From assembly GCA_029204225.1 (NCBI GenBank), contig CM055101.1, positions 60,589,340 through 60,653,339 of the forward strand: a stretch of DNA of 64,000 nucleotides. The letters run 5' to 3'. This document shows, piece after piece, positions 34,401 to 41,566 of the stretch. Made by a program: the position numbers and the translations under genes. Source of the stretch: Diphasiastrum complanatum. Taxonomy: Eukaryota > Streptophyta > Lycopodiopsida > Lycopodiales > Lycopodiaceae. A model generated the notes under the pieces. That model was not told the origin of the DNA. It saw nothing but the letters and a program-made list of their open reading frames with translations, and ran no database searches. Positions within the stretch are counted from its first letter, which is position 1; every line of letters begins with the position of its first letter.

Positions 34401-35732
34401 TCGGCCTACACATTGTCTTCATGTGATTGGACGACACTTTAAGTAACATGGCACTATGTGACTTTCTAACAATTAGTAGCTAATGTTATGCATATGTTTA
34501 TAACTTGAATGTAAGTCAAGAAACTCCTGGACCGCAGCTTCCTATTGACCAGAAATTCATGTATTTGTTTCATTAAACAGTGCAACAGTGGCATGGAGTG
34601 GAGGGGAAACCTCTTATGTTTTGACTATTTCTGTCAGCTTTTTATAATATCAAGAAGTGATTCATTCACTATGTGACATAAGTTGTTTCTGTTTAGCATT
34701 CTCTTATCCATTTGCCAATGCCAACTGTCATGCACCGATTTGCTCACTGCTCGCAGGCTTTTCAGTGTTGGTGATGTTTGTATTGATACAGTGATAGGTC
34801 GTGATATATGGCTTTTCTACAGAATTTAGTGAATTTTATGCCTTTTCTTGAGCAGAAAGCCTGGGAGGTTGCTCAAGCACCATTCAGGAATTTGTTCATG
34901 ATGGGATTCATGATGTGGATGGCTGGCAGTACAGTGCATTTGTTCAGCATTGGGATAACTATTTCAGCTCTATGGCAGCCCATCAGTGCACTTCAAGGAG
35001 TCAGTAAAGGTATTATTGCCTTCAGTTTACAAGAATCTCAGATATTATGCTTTTGTAGCTTTGAAATCATATTTTGTGGCTCAAGATTTATGCGCTTCTG
35101 GATTATGGCAGTTTTTGAACCGTACCAGGATGGTCGCACGGATATTCTACTTCCAAAGCTGGCATATATAGCGATGAATGTGGCTGGTCTTCTACTTGGC
35201 CTATGGAAGGTACATCACATCTGTGTAGAAAGATGCTTTGTCGCAATCACTTCCAGGTTGGCTGTGTCTTTGTGATAATTTTGCATCATCTTATGATGAT
35301 GGACAATAATACAAATCAGAACATGCATGCAGTTAAATACTCTGGGTCTTCTTCCTACGCATGCTTCTGACTGGGTGTCTTCCCTTCCTCCTCCTCAGGT
35401 ACGTGTGATTGAACCGTAGAGCTAGCAGTGGATTATCATTCTAATTTGTTTTCCAGTTTCAGGATGGCAGCTATCAAATAACTAGAAACAGTTCTGAGCT
35501 TGTTCGTTTGCTCATTGTTGACTTTTTATTGCTTCAGAATTGGCGACATTCTTTTTGTACATGAGTTCCATTGAGGCTTTTTGGCTGTAGACCAGTCATT
35601 GACTATAGCTGTTCATATGGATCCTTTCATTAGTACGTCATGTCATTCAAACTAAATCCTTGTCAGTTCCTAAATGTTTTCTTGGGTTATCTTCAGATGG
35701 TAGAATTTTCTGGAGGCGGAATCCCTTTGTAG
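9319..35732 (+). CDS. EMC4: EMC4, ER membrane protein complex subunit 4 (six coding exons, giant intron 2)
   Basis: EMC4 is a subunit of the ER membrane protein complex, which inserts transmembrane segments into the ER membrane and helps multipass proteins fold. Joining 9319-9453, 9758-9814, 34856-35009, 35112-35209, 35333-35398 and 35697-35732 gives one open frame of 181 codons ending in TAG. All ten splice sites are GT-AG and the phases agree. Plant EMC4 hallmarks are [10 protein letters not shown] (about residues 13-22), LPDPPGFSR (32-40), [15 protein letters not shown] (60-74), the hydrophobic [20 protein letters not shown] block (79-98), [10 protein letters not shown] (102-111), [35 protein letters not shown] (152-170) and the C-terminal EFSGGGIPL. 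Three hydrophobic segments fit the known membrane topology. Length matches plant homologues. Introns are 304, 25,041, 102, 123 and 298 bp. The recognition is by motif memory, but the frame agreement across six exons makes chance unlikely. Confidence 0.93.
9454..9757 (+). other. EMC4 intron 1 (304 bp)
   Basis: Donor GTTGTT and acceptor TGCCTGCAG. This is an ordinary short intron with no feature inside. The open frames crossing it are chance extensions of the flanking exons. Confidence 0.85.
9758..9814 (+). CDS. EMC4: EMC4 exon 2 (codons 46-64)
   Basis: A 19-codon microexon encodes [19 protein letters not shown], matching the charged linker before KAWEVAQ in plant EMC4. Acceptor is CTGCAG/GAA and donor CAG/GTGCCT, phase 0 on both sides. 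It is followed by the 25-kb intron. Confidence 0.9.
9815..11989. other. Intronic stretch without recognised features
   Basis: AT-rich intron sequence. I see two near-copies of GACATGATTAGGGTTT (11096 and 11151) and a tandem pair of GCTTTATTTTGCAAACACA units at about 11525-11570. No coding families are recognised. Confidence 0.4.
11990..12906. repeat. Possible non-coding hAT-type remnant
   Basis: It begins with an inverted repeat around CCTTTTCAAAA (11987-12016). The later part shows loose similarity in wording to 37700-38350 (runs such as GATTCTAGA..CATGATTCAT and a cluster of short A/T repeats). Both stretches lie near hAT transposase scraps (13684-13861 and 40690-40800), so a decayed hAT element is plausible but not shown. 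Confidence 0.25.
12907..13690 (+). pseudogene. Copia gag-protease fragment
   Basis: The frame 12955-13299 reads [20 protein letters not shown] and [20 protein letters not shown], the UBN2 core of Copia gag. A shifted frame at 13395-13460 gives a zinc-knuckle remnant ([12 protein letters not shown]). At about 13602-13640 the protease site reads YLDSGAS, stop, HMT. It belongs to the same gag type as 6034-6844 (CKRNNHEIKDC there). It carries several stops and frameshifts and ends at about 13690, where a hAT piece on the other strand begins. Confidence 0.75.
13684..13861 (-). pseudogene. hAT transposase fragment (DUF659 region)
   Basis: Minus-strand translation from 13861 gives [20 protein letters not shown], then after a one-base shift [13 protein letters not shown] and LPWIKEML. 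This matches the plant hAT pattern in which the DUF659 domain ends with QVITDNA..NCVAAGK.. and CAAHCIDLMLEDIGK. A catalytic-type Asp is replaced (NN for DN). Only about 60 residues survive. A second copy of the AHC.DLLFED block lies at 40690-40800. Confidence 0.72.
13862..14139. other. Spacer without recognised features
   Basis: AT-rich, no coding family seen. It may include the 5' part of the decayed Gypsy LTR, whose outer end I cannot find. Confidence 0.3.
14787..15210 (+). pseudogene. Gypsy gag remnant
   Basis: Starting after the ATG at 14788, frames with shifts read [20 protein letters not shown], then a coiled-coil-like stretch [20 protein letters not shown]. About 150 bp on comes a gag-like segment around [10 protein letters not shown] and [13 protein letters not shown]. 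Order and position after the primer site support gag. It is heavily broken and I infer the identity mainly from context. Confidence 0.5.
15660..16130 (+). pseudogene. Gypsy reverse transcriptase remnant
   Basis: This is the Ty3/Gypsy reverse transcriptase (RVT_1) core. It reads [20 protein letters not shown], then [20 protein letters not shown] and [20 protein letters not shown], with the catalytic YLDD at about 15870-15881. The frame closes at 15950, and shifted frames continue to LVYLGHVG near 16010. The front half of the palm/fingers is missing. Confidence 0.83.
16200..16900 (+). pseudogene. Gypsy integrase C-terminus and chromodomain remnant
   Basis: Shifted frames read [12 protein letters not shown], then [43 protein letters not shown] and [16 protein letters not shown], the usual chromoviral integrase tail. 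At about 16795-16875 comes a chromodomain-like segment, YLVI, stop, [16 protein letters not shown], which fits the YLVKWKG..ATWEPE pattern. Chromodomains bind modified histones and direct insertion. At least three stops disrupt it. Confidence 0.75.
17311..19796. other. Intronic stretch without recognised features
   Basis: No transposon protein, RNA gene or repeat is recognised. Open frames at 18358-18579 and 19131-19319 have no family signature. The last five bases (TGGAC, 19792-19796) are the target duplication of Copia-3. Confidence 0.4.
20102..20522 (-). repeat. Copia-2 3' LTR
   Basis: Length 421 bp, 80 bp shorter than the 5' LTR. The missing part corresponds to a tandem array at about 23910-24005 in the partner. 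Otherwise the two are nearly identical. Confidence 0.93.
20641..21330 (-). CDS. Unknown ORF occupying the pol position of Copia-2
   Basis: A minus-strand frame of 198 codons from the Met at 21237 (open upstream to about 21330) lies where integrase, reverse transcriptase and RNase H should be. Its translation shows none of their motifs. Readable parts are Gln/His-rich near the start ([20 protein letters not shown]), then [37 protein letters not shown] and [20 protein letters not shown]. The far end ([19 protein letters not shown]) is hydrophobic. I do not recognise it. It may be a captured host fragment or a scrambled remnant. The frame is clean for 198 codons, unlike most decayed pol here. 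It sits after a truncated integrase and before the polypurine tract. Confidence 0.45.
   Translation of the reverse strand, partial: NAADFALISIEDGAVEPVFHEQAIVDASLDSLLNFYDEDVGQQVQSSSFGHLQPILHHEQSIMLQEQPAEDYGQHGPCWEHFGQQSVEQLITIPCRLLETLQDSKEMSYYERKAHASLKSVPRADFFGSTLTLHHDVCTLPILCEQVIDDKVREDVMPKEFGTLFYCPYGKKYFRMMWEPMMDYKSMFRLIAEFMLVPYFGWSMQILTLRLDASLLRILFLLYVGHDWG
21320..23131 (-). pseudogene. Copia-2 gag, protease and truncated integrase
   Basis: The likely original start is the ATG at 23131, and a TAA after 10 codons interrupts the frame. From 23062 it stays open for 580 codons. Gag (UBN2) shows [20 protein letters not shown] and the zinc knuckle [14 protein letters not shown] follows. The protease site reads [11 protein letters not shown]: the catalytic Asp of the usual DSG is Glu, so protease function is doubtful. 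The pre-integrase domain ([19 protein letters not shown]) and the first integrase catalytic Asp ([10 protein letters not shown]) are present. Integrase stops after [11 protein letters not shown], where the sequence runs into unrelated DNA. Confidence 0.88.
23736..24236 (-). repeat. Copia-2 5' LTR
   Basis: Length 501 bp. It contains about three copies of a ~23-bp unit around TTGACTATTGGCT and CCAACTAC at 23935-24005, which are collapsed in the 3' LTR. An ATATATATAG stretch (23907-23916) precedes them. Confidence 0.93.
24810..25725 (+). pseudogene. Copia-3 gag with zinc knuckle
   Basis: The ATG at 24810 opens [20 protein letters not shown], then [10 protein letters not shown] and [11 protein letters not shown], the DUF4219 start. 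The UBN2 core follows ([40 protein letters not shown]). A TAG at 25512-25514 stops the frame, but the same frame continues downstream into the CCHC knuckle [14 protein letters not shown] at about 25569-25610. Gag forms the virus-like particle; the knuckle binds element RNA. The product would lack the knuckle unless the stop is read through, which I regard as decay. Confidence 0.88.
25660..26340 (+). pseudogene. Copia-3 protease and pre-integrase region
   Basis: The protease site reads [12 protein letters not shown] in the frame that ends at a TAG near 25786; the flap region continues in a different frame ([36 protein letters not shown]). The pre-integrase domain is split again, from [16 protein letters not shown] to [14 protein letters not shown]. 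At least three frameshifts or stops are seen. The active-site triad DSG itself is intact. Confidence 0.85.
26253..26936 (+). pseudogene. Copia-3 integrase, fused by deletion to reverse transcriptase
   Basis: This is the integrase core, with [29 protein letters not shown] and [13 protein letters not shown], so all three catalytic acidic residues are visible. The normal tail [15 protein letters not shown] and CVFLGYSEG follows. Just after it, about 26900, a deletion joins the integrase tail to the ETFAPV motif of reverse transcriptase in another frame, removing the linker between the two enzymes. Confidence 0.88.
26900..28015 (+). pseudogene. Copia-3 reverse transcriptase and RNase H
   Basis: Readable blocks are [26 protein letters not shown], stop, [25 protein letters not shown], stop, and [15 protein letters not shown] with the catalytic YVDD. 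A frameshift near 27410 leads to the frame 27369-28013, which runs without stops through [20 protein letters not shown], the [13 protein letters not shown] motif, [10 protein letters not shown] and [15 protein letters not shown]. The end of RNase H is partly deleted; [20 protein letters not shown] remains at about 28045-28100, just before the polypurine tract. Confidence 0.88.
28138..28539 (+). repeat. Copia-3 3' LTR
   Basis: 402 bp, TGTTGAAGAG..CATCA, matching the reassembled 5' LTR. It is followed by the TGGAC target duplication. Confidence 0.93.
28572..28658 (+). repeat. (GA)n microsatellite, 87 bp
   Basis: A perfect GA dinucleotide run about 30 bp past the end of Copia-3. The Arg-Glu and Leu-Ser open frames across it are artefacts. 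Confidence 0.97.
28665..29270 (-). pseudogene. LINE ORF1-like fragment
   Basis: A minus-strand frame 28994-28713 reads [20 protein letters not shown], then [20 protein letters not shown] and [13 protein letters not shown]. The [16 protein letters not shown] pattern is common in the first ORF of plant and other non-LTR retrotransposons. A GC-rich stretch upstream (29040-29260) could be its leader. It lies downstream of the endonuclease piece at 29594-30933 in the LINE direction, so the two come from different insertions or a rearranged one. Confidence 0.55.
29275..30960 (-). mobile_element. LINE (non-LTR retrotransposon) lacking reverse transcriptase
   Basis: The coding part (29594-30933) holds endonuclease and the following linker, but no reverse transcriptase. 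The minus-strand 3' end is near 29280, where a TAATAATAATGATT tail follows GTACCAAAAGACGTTAAT. A similar end wording occurs at 31055-31100. The structure suggests an internal deletion of reverse transcriptase. Confidence 0.65.
29594..30933 (-). pseudogene. LINE endonuclease (EEP family) and linker
   Basis: The first frame (30933-30733) contains [13 protein letters not shown], with the catalytic Glu motif. A shifted frame (30793-30362) gives [23 protein letters not shown] and [10 protein letters not shown], the DFN core of apurinic-type endonucleases that nick target DNA. An in-frame TAG at about 30362 interrupts it, and the same frame goes on with [11 protein letters not shown] and LGHITSSS to 29594. 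The C-terminal linker shows [20 protein letters not shown]. No reverse transcriptase motif follows. Confidence 0.82.
31040..31320 (-). repeat. Possible second LINE 3' end
   Basis: The wording TTTATTAATGTCTTTTCCATGCC..GGCATATAAGAC (31065-31102) parallels 29296-29332 at the end of the neighbouring LINE. It may be a 5'-truncated insertion consisting of 3' UTR only. No coding capacity. Confidence 0.4.
31338..31403 (+). repeat. (GT)n(GA)n compound microsatellite
   Basis: About 11 GT units run directly into about 22 GA units. Confidence 0.95.
31404..32699. other. Intronic stretch without recognised features
   Basis: AT-rich. A patch at 32164-32211 (GAACCGGTTTGAAT..CAGGTTCAAACC) resembles the GGTTCGAACC-rich patch at 37545-37640. 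No coding family is recognised. Confidence 0.35.
32700..32940 (-). pseudogene. Ty3/Gypsy integrase fragment
   Basis: Minus-strand frames with one shift read [20 protein letters not shown] and then [18 protein letters not shown]. This is the integrase core of plant Gypsy elements, with the first catalytic Asp in AIDYSTKW and the second in SDLGAHF (usually SDRGTHF). Only about 75 residues remain and nothing recognisable flanks them. Confidence 0.75.
32941..34855. other. 3' part of EMC4 intron 2, mostly without features
   Basis: The minus-strand open frames at 33151-33375, 33416-33856 and 33694-34092 have no recognised family. A sequence at 34145-34158 (CTCTGGTACCAAG) resembles a minus-strand primer binding site, hinting at an old LTR element below it. 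The last ~60 bases before 34855 are pyrimidine-rich with a weak tract, as expected before an acceptor. Confidence 0.35.
34856..35009 (+). CDS. EMC4: EMC4 exon 3 (codons 65-115 plus one base)
   Basis: It encodes [10 protein letters not shown] and the first two hydrophobic segments, ending ..QGVSK with a split Val codon (phase 1). Donor AAAG/GTATTA. This is the most conserved block of the protein. Confidence 0.93.
35112..35209 (+). CDS. EMC4: EMC4 exon 4 (end of codon 116 to codon 148)
   Basis: Acceptor TATGGCAG; it completes Val-116 and reads [20 protein letters not shown], then the third hydrophobic segment ending LLLGLWK in phase 0. Donor AAG/GTACAT. Confidence 0.93.
35333..35398 (+). CDS. 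EMC4: EMC4 exon 5 (codons 149-170)
   Basis: Acceptor CATGCAG and donor CAG/GTACGT. It reads [20 protein letters not shown] then PQ, a near-invariant plant EMC4 segment. Confidence 0.93.
35697..35732 (+). CDS. EMC4: EMC4 exon 6 (codons 171-181 and stop)
   Basis: A terminal microexon after acceptor [19 protein letters not shown] then TAG. The EFSGGGIPL tail matches the EMC4 C terminus, so this short exon is supported despite its size. Confidence 0.9.
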   Translation: MVEFSGGGIPL

Positions 35733-37544
35733 CAGAGCAGTTATCATTTTGGAAGGCCACCTGGAATTGGAGCTTCAAACTTCTTTGGATTTCTATTTCA
35801 AACATGAGGCCAACTGCACAGCACTGAGCTGCCATCAATTTTAGGCAATTTGACGAGTTACTGCTGCAGCCTGGATCTGGCCCACTTGTCATCCGTACAT
35901 TATAATTGCCACCTTCCACTAAAGAGCTGTTTATTGTTTTCATAAGCTAAAGTTCGTTTTGCAGAACATTTTTGAAAAGTTTTCTTTGCAAACCTCCCCT
36001 CGATGTGTTGAGCTTATGTTGCTTATGCGAATTCAAAAATATCAACTGAATCTGTTTGTTGATTAAGTGGCTTTCAAGGATCATAGTGCGAATCGTTACT
36101 CTTAAGGTGTCATTCCCATGTGATATTTAAATTGAGAAATTCTTTTAACTTAAACACTTTTATTAGAACTTTAAAATGCTATTGTTCTGCATTTCAACTC
36201 ACGTGTTACAAATTTCAAACTGGTACTATAACCTGCGGTGGGGAATGTAGAGATCTGATATGGTCTGTGTGGTTTTTAGCCAAAGCTTTACTTTCAAATA
36301 CAAAATGTTTGAGAGAAGCAAGAGAATACTTCCATCCTGTAGAATACTAAAGATGGAATTGCTACATGCAAAGATTTAAAAAGTTTCTAGTATAACATCT
36401 CCATGCATATTTAGCATGTGGATGGACTTTTGAGATGAAAGCAATTGCCAATGATGCCAAAATGTCAATTTTACAGAATGAATAACCTAGCAGTTGTAGA
36501 GGCACTATTGAAAATGCAGCAAATAAAACAAGAGTGATCACTGAAGGTCAACGAGTGGCACATGGGTAATGTGTAAAATACCCATGTGGATTCTTTGTAG
36601 GGTTGTGATTGCCATCTAACATTGATATGTCAAGTAGAAGATTGACCATCAAATAGAAGAAGAGCTATCACGAGTGGCAAAACAAGAAGTCCGACCAGGA
36701 GGACTTGGGCGATACATGAATTTTAAACTTAATTCATGGTAGGGGAAGAATCTGGTCTACATAGATGACTTCTGAGAAATCATAAAGAGAACGTAGTTTG
36801 TGTGTTTTTATCATCTAAAACTAAACTATGGGTAGGTAGAATTAGATGGTGCTTTTTGAAATATTAATTCTAACTTGTGGATATGGAATGTGTCAGAAAA
36901 AGAGTCACTTAGAGAACACAATCTTTTGAAACGATAATGATAACTGTTCTTAACATAGTCATGTTTGTAGTATTTTGAAAGTTTCCTTTACTTTTGTAGA
37001 ATTCAGCCAATTCGAAAGAATTCGGAAAAATTACATTAATTTATGTTGAATGTTTACTTTCAACAAAAGTGATGCTTTCAAATGTTTTATTTAATTTGCA
37101 AAAAGTTCAAATTGTAGAATGCAGAACTTTTGAACAATACAAACAATAATCTACGGCATATTGCATTGGCAATATTATTTCTAGTTGATTTTAAAAAGTT
37201 TTCCACCTTTTATCATTTCCCATGAAAGCTTCTTCCTAAAGAATATCTTTGATGAGACTTAGCCAGATGAGGAAAACTGTAACTTAAATAGTCTTGGGTG
37301 TTGAGTTGATCTCTACCTAGCCAGAGGAGGAAATCTAGTAGTAGTCGTGAGTGTTGATCTCTATCTGCTTTTCAAAATACAAGTCTCCTTGCAACACCTT
37401 TTATAATAGTGATAACAAAATAGGTCAAGCTAGAGGGTGTTACTCATCTTTGTTTGCTCAACAGAAATGCTCCTGTTATTGTTAAACAGTAGTTGTGATA
37501 GTTTGAAAATTCCAATCACCCAAGTTTGAACCAAGGTTGCATCC
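35733..37544. other. EMC4 3' UTR and downstream intergenic DNA
   Basis: The 3' UTR should begin at 35733. I cannot fix its end; the first clear AATAAA-like sequence I see (GCAAATAAAAC, about 36520) is rather distant. From about 36100 the sequence is AT-rich without recognised genes. Confidence 0.4.
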
Positions 37545-37640
37545 CGATTCGAACAGGTCGATTTGAACCGGCCGGTTCGAACCAATTCTTTGAGGTTCGA
37601 ACCGCCAGGCCAGGTTCGAATCAGAAAACGGTTCGAACCT
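37545..37640. repeat. Cluster of palindromic GGTTCGAACC motifs
   Basis: GGTTCGAACC occurs at 37574-37583, 37594-37603 and 37630-37639, with GGTTCGAATC at 37613-37622 and further ATTTGAACCGG/ATTCGAAC variants from 37547. Each core also matches the RNA polymerase III B-box consensus, but there is no A box or tRNA fold. Confidence 0.7.
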
Positions 37641-38365
37641 TTTTTTTTTTCCAATTCTTCAAAAAAAAAAGTCAAACATTCATTGATAGTACAGATACTT
37701 AAATTTTAATAGCTAAACAATTTCAATCTTCCTCTAAATTTACAGATATCAGAATTCAAGATAATCAGATTTCTTGTGATGGTGTGACTTGTCGTATCAA
37801 GATTCAATTTTCAAAACAGTATTTACAGAAATTAGAATGACATTATGACCCAAATTTAAACAGACTACATAGTACATACTACAATTAAAACTTAAACAGA
37901 CTACATAGTACATACTACAGTTAAAACTTAACTTCAGGAATCAGAAACTTGAAATTTGAAACTAGATTCTAGAATCCATAATATATCATGATTCATGAAT
38001 CATAACAAAATAGTAAATACAAATGTCAGGTGCCTCATGAGTCCGGTCACCAATGTAATGCGCGATGCGTCTGATGATAAATCACGATGTGTACATACTA
38101 CACTGTAAATACTAAACAGCTCAAAAGTCAATGCTCATCTAGTGACATGAACATCGTAGTGTCATCTACAGACTAGTAACTAGTAACTACAATGATCTAA
38201 TGTACATACTACAATCATCTGAAGACTAACATCAATGAGCATTGAGCAGGGCCCAGGCTGCAGTGAGCACTCTAAACTCTCCTACGCTTGAGTCTCCTCC
38301 CACTCGCTGGTGGTGCTATGGAGCATGCTGTGGTCTCTCGAGTGGTAGGCTCAGTTGCGATTACC
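37641..38365. other. AT-rich stretch with a 36-bp tandem pair
   Basis: At about 37860-37930 a unit with CAGACTACATAGTACATAC is present twice in tandem (36-bp period). The rest has no recognised coding content; loose similarity to 12200-12760 suggests a shared repeat family. Confidence 0.45.
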
Positions 38366-39840
38366 AAACAACGATTATCTGACATATCGCGCATTGTCGA
38401 GGTGTGGGATGAATTCGAAAGACTCACAAAAATCCATTAAAATAAATTAGATGAGATTCAGAAAGCCTTAAAGGATCTTCAAACCTAGAATACATACCCC
38501 AGACGTGAAGGTGTATGGTGTTCTATTTATAGAGGAAATCACATTGGTAATGAATGTCCGAATAAGGGACCAATGCAAAATCCATCTCGATGTGTATTCT
38601 GTAACAGATCAGATCATGAATCTTTCAAGTGCCCCTATAATTCGATTGATCAATCCAGATCCCAACAGATACCACCAAATCAATCACCTGTGCAACAACC
38701 ATATGAAGTAGTTGGTATCGCATAGGCCCAAAAGAAAGAACAAGTCCTACAAAGAACAAATGGCGATAATAATCAGTTGTTACCCAGAAATAAGAACCTT
38801 TCTCATGTTAATTACGTTGATGAGGAAGCCTCTTGCTCTCATGAATCTTCGTACTACTCAGAGGAGGCACCCATTCTCGATTCTTATGCAGATCCAGAAG
38901 CATCTACCCAATGTGGCTATGCTGTCACAACTGGTAGCAAACTTAATGGCTGTTGGGTCTATGGGCAACAAGGCCATATGTTTTTTACTTGTGAAATAAA
39001 GAAAGCCTACCAAGCATGTTGTGAAAATTGTGGACGAACTCATTGTTATAAAGATTGTCTTGCACAAGAGAAAGAGACAGTGCTTGCTAGGCACATACAA
39101 GAACAAGCAATGAGAGTGATGACAAGAGCCCAATTACAGCAAAAGAACATGAACAACACTAGCTCTAAGAGTAAGAACATTGAAGAGGACGAGTCTTCCC
39201 CCGCTTCAATGTCACCCAGATCTTATTCTAATCCTATACTCGAGCAAGAAAGGTATAAACAAGCTCAAGATGAGATACTTCGTGAATACGAAAAAGATCC
39301 TATTCTATTACCCGAGGAAACTAAACAAAAACATGTGCCGCAACCCTCAGGAATAGAGCTCATATCTGACCTTCTGCAATCTCAGATTACATTACCTTTC
39401 CATATTGTTCTAAAATTATCCGAACCTCTACACAAGATTATAACTCGCGAGCTGCAACAGCCTGATGAGGACGTTCAATTACCTCATCAACTGGAGACTC
39501 CAAGGCAGACACAACGAGTTGATGCTACCCTGTTTCAAACAAGAAAGGCAAGAGGTTGCATCACCTTACCAGTAAGCCATAGAGATCATGCTACTGTATT
39601 AGCTATCATCGATAGTGGGTCAGGAGTAAATATCATTTCGTTGTCACTTGCTAAACAATGGGGCGTCGGCCCTATTGTTCCACCGAAATATAGGTTGAAT
39701 TTAGTAGATTAAACTTCAAATGAACCATATGCACGAATCAACGCCGTATCCATTAAGATTGATGGTCTTAAGTTTGTAGTTGATTGCGTAGTATTAGATC
39801 TCCCACAAGACAAGAATTCCACGACACTTTTGTAAGACAT
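38366..39840 (+). pseudogene. Ty3/Gypsy gag-protease fragment with several zinc knuckles
   Basis: One reading frame runs from about 38366 to the TAA at 39710, interrupted by three stops before 38725, and is then open for 311 codons. It shows four Cys/His clusters: WCSIYRGNHIGNEC, CVFCNRSDHESFKC, CWVYGQQGHMFFTC and CENCGRTHCYKDC. Two have a Tyr where the second Cys is expected, and the fourth has a shorter Cys-His spacing. A charged linker follows. At about 39600-39640 comes a retropepsin-like site IIDSGSGVNIISLSLAKQWG. After the stop the frame goes on with IDGLKFVVDCVVLDLP. Nothing recognisable as reverse transcriptase follows; a CT tract begins about 100 bp later. The multiple knuckles are unusual for plant Gypsy gag. 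Confidence 0.7.
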
Positions 39841-39937
39841 ATAATCAACTTCCTTAACGATAGATCTAGAATTTATGAACCAACAAAAATCCATGAAATG
39901 CACATAACATACAGTCAACTAACAACTTCTAGTTTTA

Positions 39938-40078
<141 letters not shown>

Positions 40079-40294
40079 CCCCAATTTCACAAAAACACTA
40101 GCTTTTCACATTTTTAATTACGAAGGTTGCATCTACACATCTTACAAGCAAATAGCCATGATATTTTAACTTTCAATTAAAACGAAATATGTATTATGGG
40201 ATATTGTGAAACACGTGTCCATCGATAAAAGTAGCATTGTTCAAAACCCTATAGTGCACATGGCCCAAACATATAAAACATGTTTTGTGTATCA

Positions 40295-40583
<289 letters not shown>

Positions 40584-40689
40584 GATCTAGGCATTTTGAA
40601 TAATGTTTTCTTGGTATTCTACAACCCAATCACTGCTCGAGTTGGAGTATGTTTATTGATGAACGGTCTATTACCGTGTTATGCCTTCT

Positions 40690-40800
40690 AAGTCCACCCA
40701 TGGCAAATTTGCAATGTCTCGAGTCCTCAAATAGTAGGTCTATGCAATGCGCAACTTTGAGCATCCAAGAAAAATAGAGATATGTCTCATTGACAAGCTT
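40690..40800 (-). pseudogene. hAT transposase scrap
   Basis: The minus-strand reading gives KLVNETYLYF then VAHCIDLLFEDSRH, parallel to [10 protein letters not shown] and [14 protein letters not shown] at 13684-13861. About 35 residues survive, so it is recognised mainly through that pairing. Confidence 0.6.
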
Positions 40801-41044
40801 TTTGATTGCAAGACATTTAAGATATTGTCAATGGTAGTTTTGTCGAACATGCTTGGTCATAAAAATATATTGTGGCCTAAAATAACTCCTTGCTAAATGG
40901 CTTTTAAAGAGGCATGCCTGACCCTTCAACAGGTAGAATCAGTATGAGTTTGAGGTGTTGCTATTCGTTCAAGCTATTGTTATTCTTTCACTGTCCAATC
41001 ACCGAGCTCGAGATGCTATTCCAATCACAGTGCGTGCACACGCA

Positions 41045-41280
<236 letters not shown>

Positions 41281-41566
41281 CAATAATCTGAACTAAAGGA
41301 TCAAGGATGAATTATGCGTGTACAAATCATAGGAGGGGCCACTTTTGATTTTGCTTTCAACATGTATCCATTCATGGGTTCACTTATTGTTTTTGCTTTC
41401 TGGCTTGGCACTTCTTTTCCATTCAACAATGTCTTTTGCAGTGGATTTATCACCCTTGAAGTACTCTTGGTGTCATTTGATTCCAAGAGGTGGAGAGGTC
41501 AATCATACCTTTTTAACACATGGGAGCAAATGATCAACTCATATGCGATAATCTTAAACTTAAACG

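Larger units (their letters stand above)
9815..34855 (+). other. EMC4 intron 2, 25,041 bp, repeat-filled
   Basis: It is bounded by donor GTGCCT at 9815 and acceptor TTGAGCAG at 34855, the only join that restores the EMC4 frame (WKQQ to KAWEV). Inside lie a Copia gag-protease fragment, a hAT scrap, a decayed chromovirus, Copia-3 with Copia-2 nested in its LTR, LINE pieces, two microsatellites and a Gypsy integrase scrap. Copia-2 and the LINE pieces run antisense to EMC4; Copia-3 runs sense. Confidence 0.88.

Noticed and set aside
34808-35275. Single 155-codon gene at the EMC4 core
   Set aside because: It runs through a 102-bp intron. Splicing at 35009/35112 restores the conserved VFEPYQ join, while the intron reading ([10 protein letters not shown]..) has no conservation.
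37613-37640. tRNA gene suggested by GGTTCGAATC
   Set aside because: Only the B-box-like word is present. There is no A box at the right distance and no acceptor or D stem, and the word recurs several times as a palindrome.
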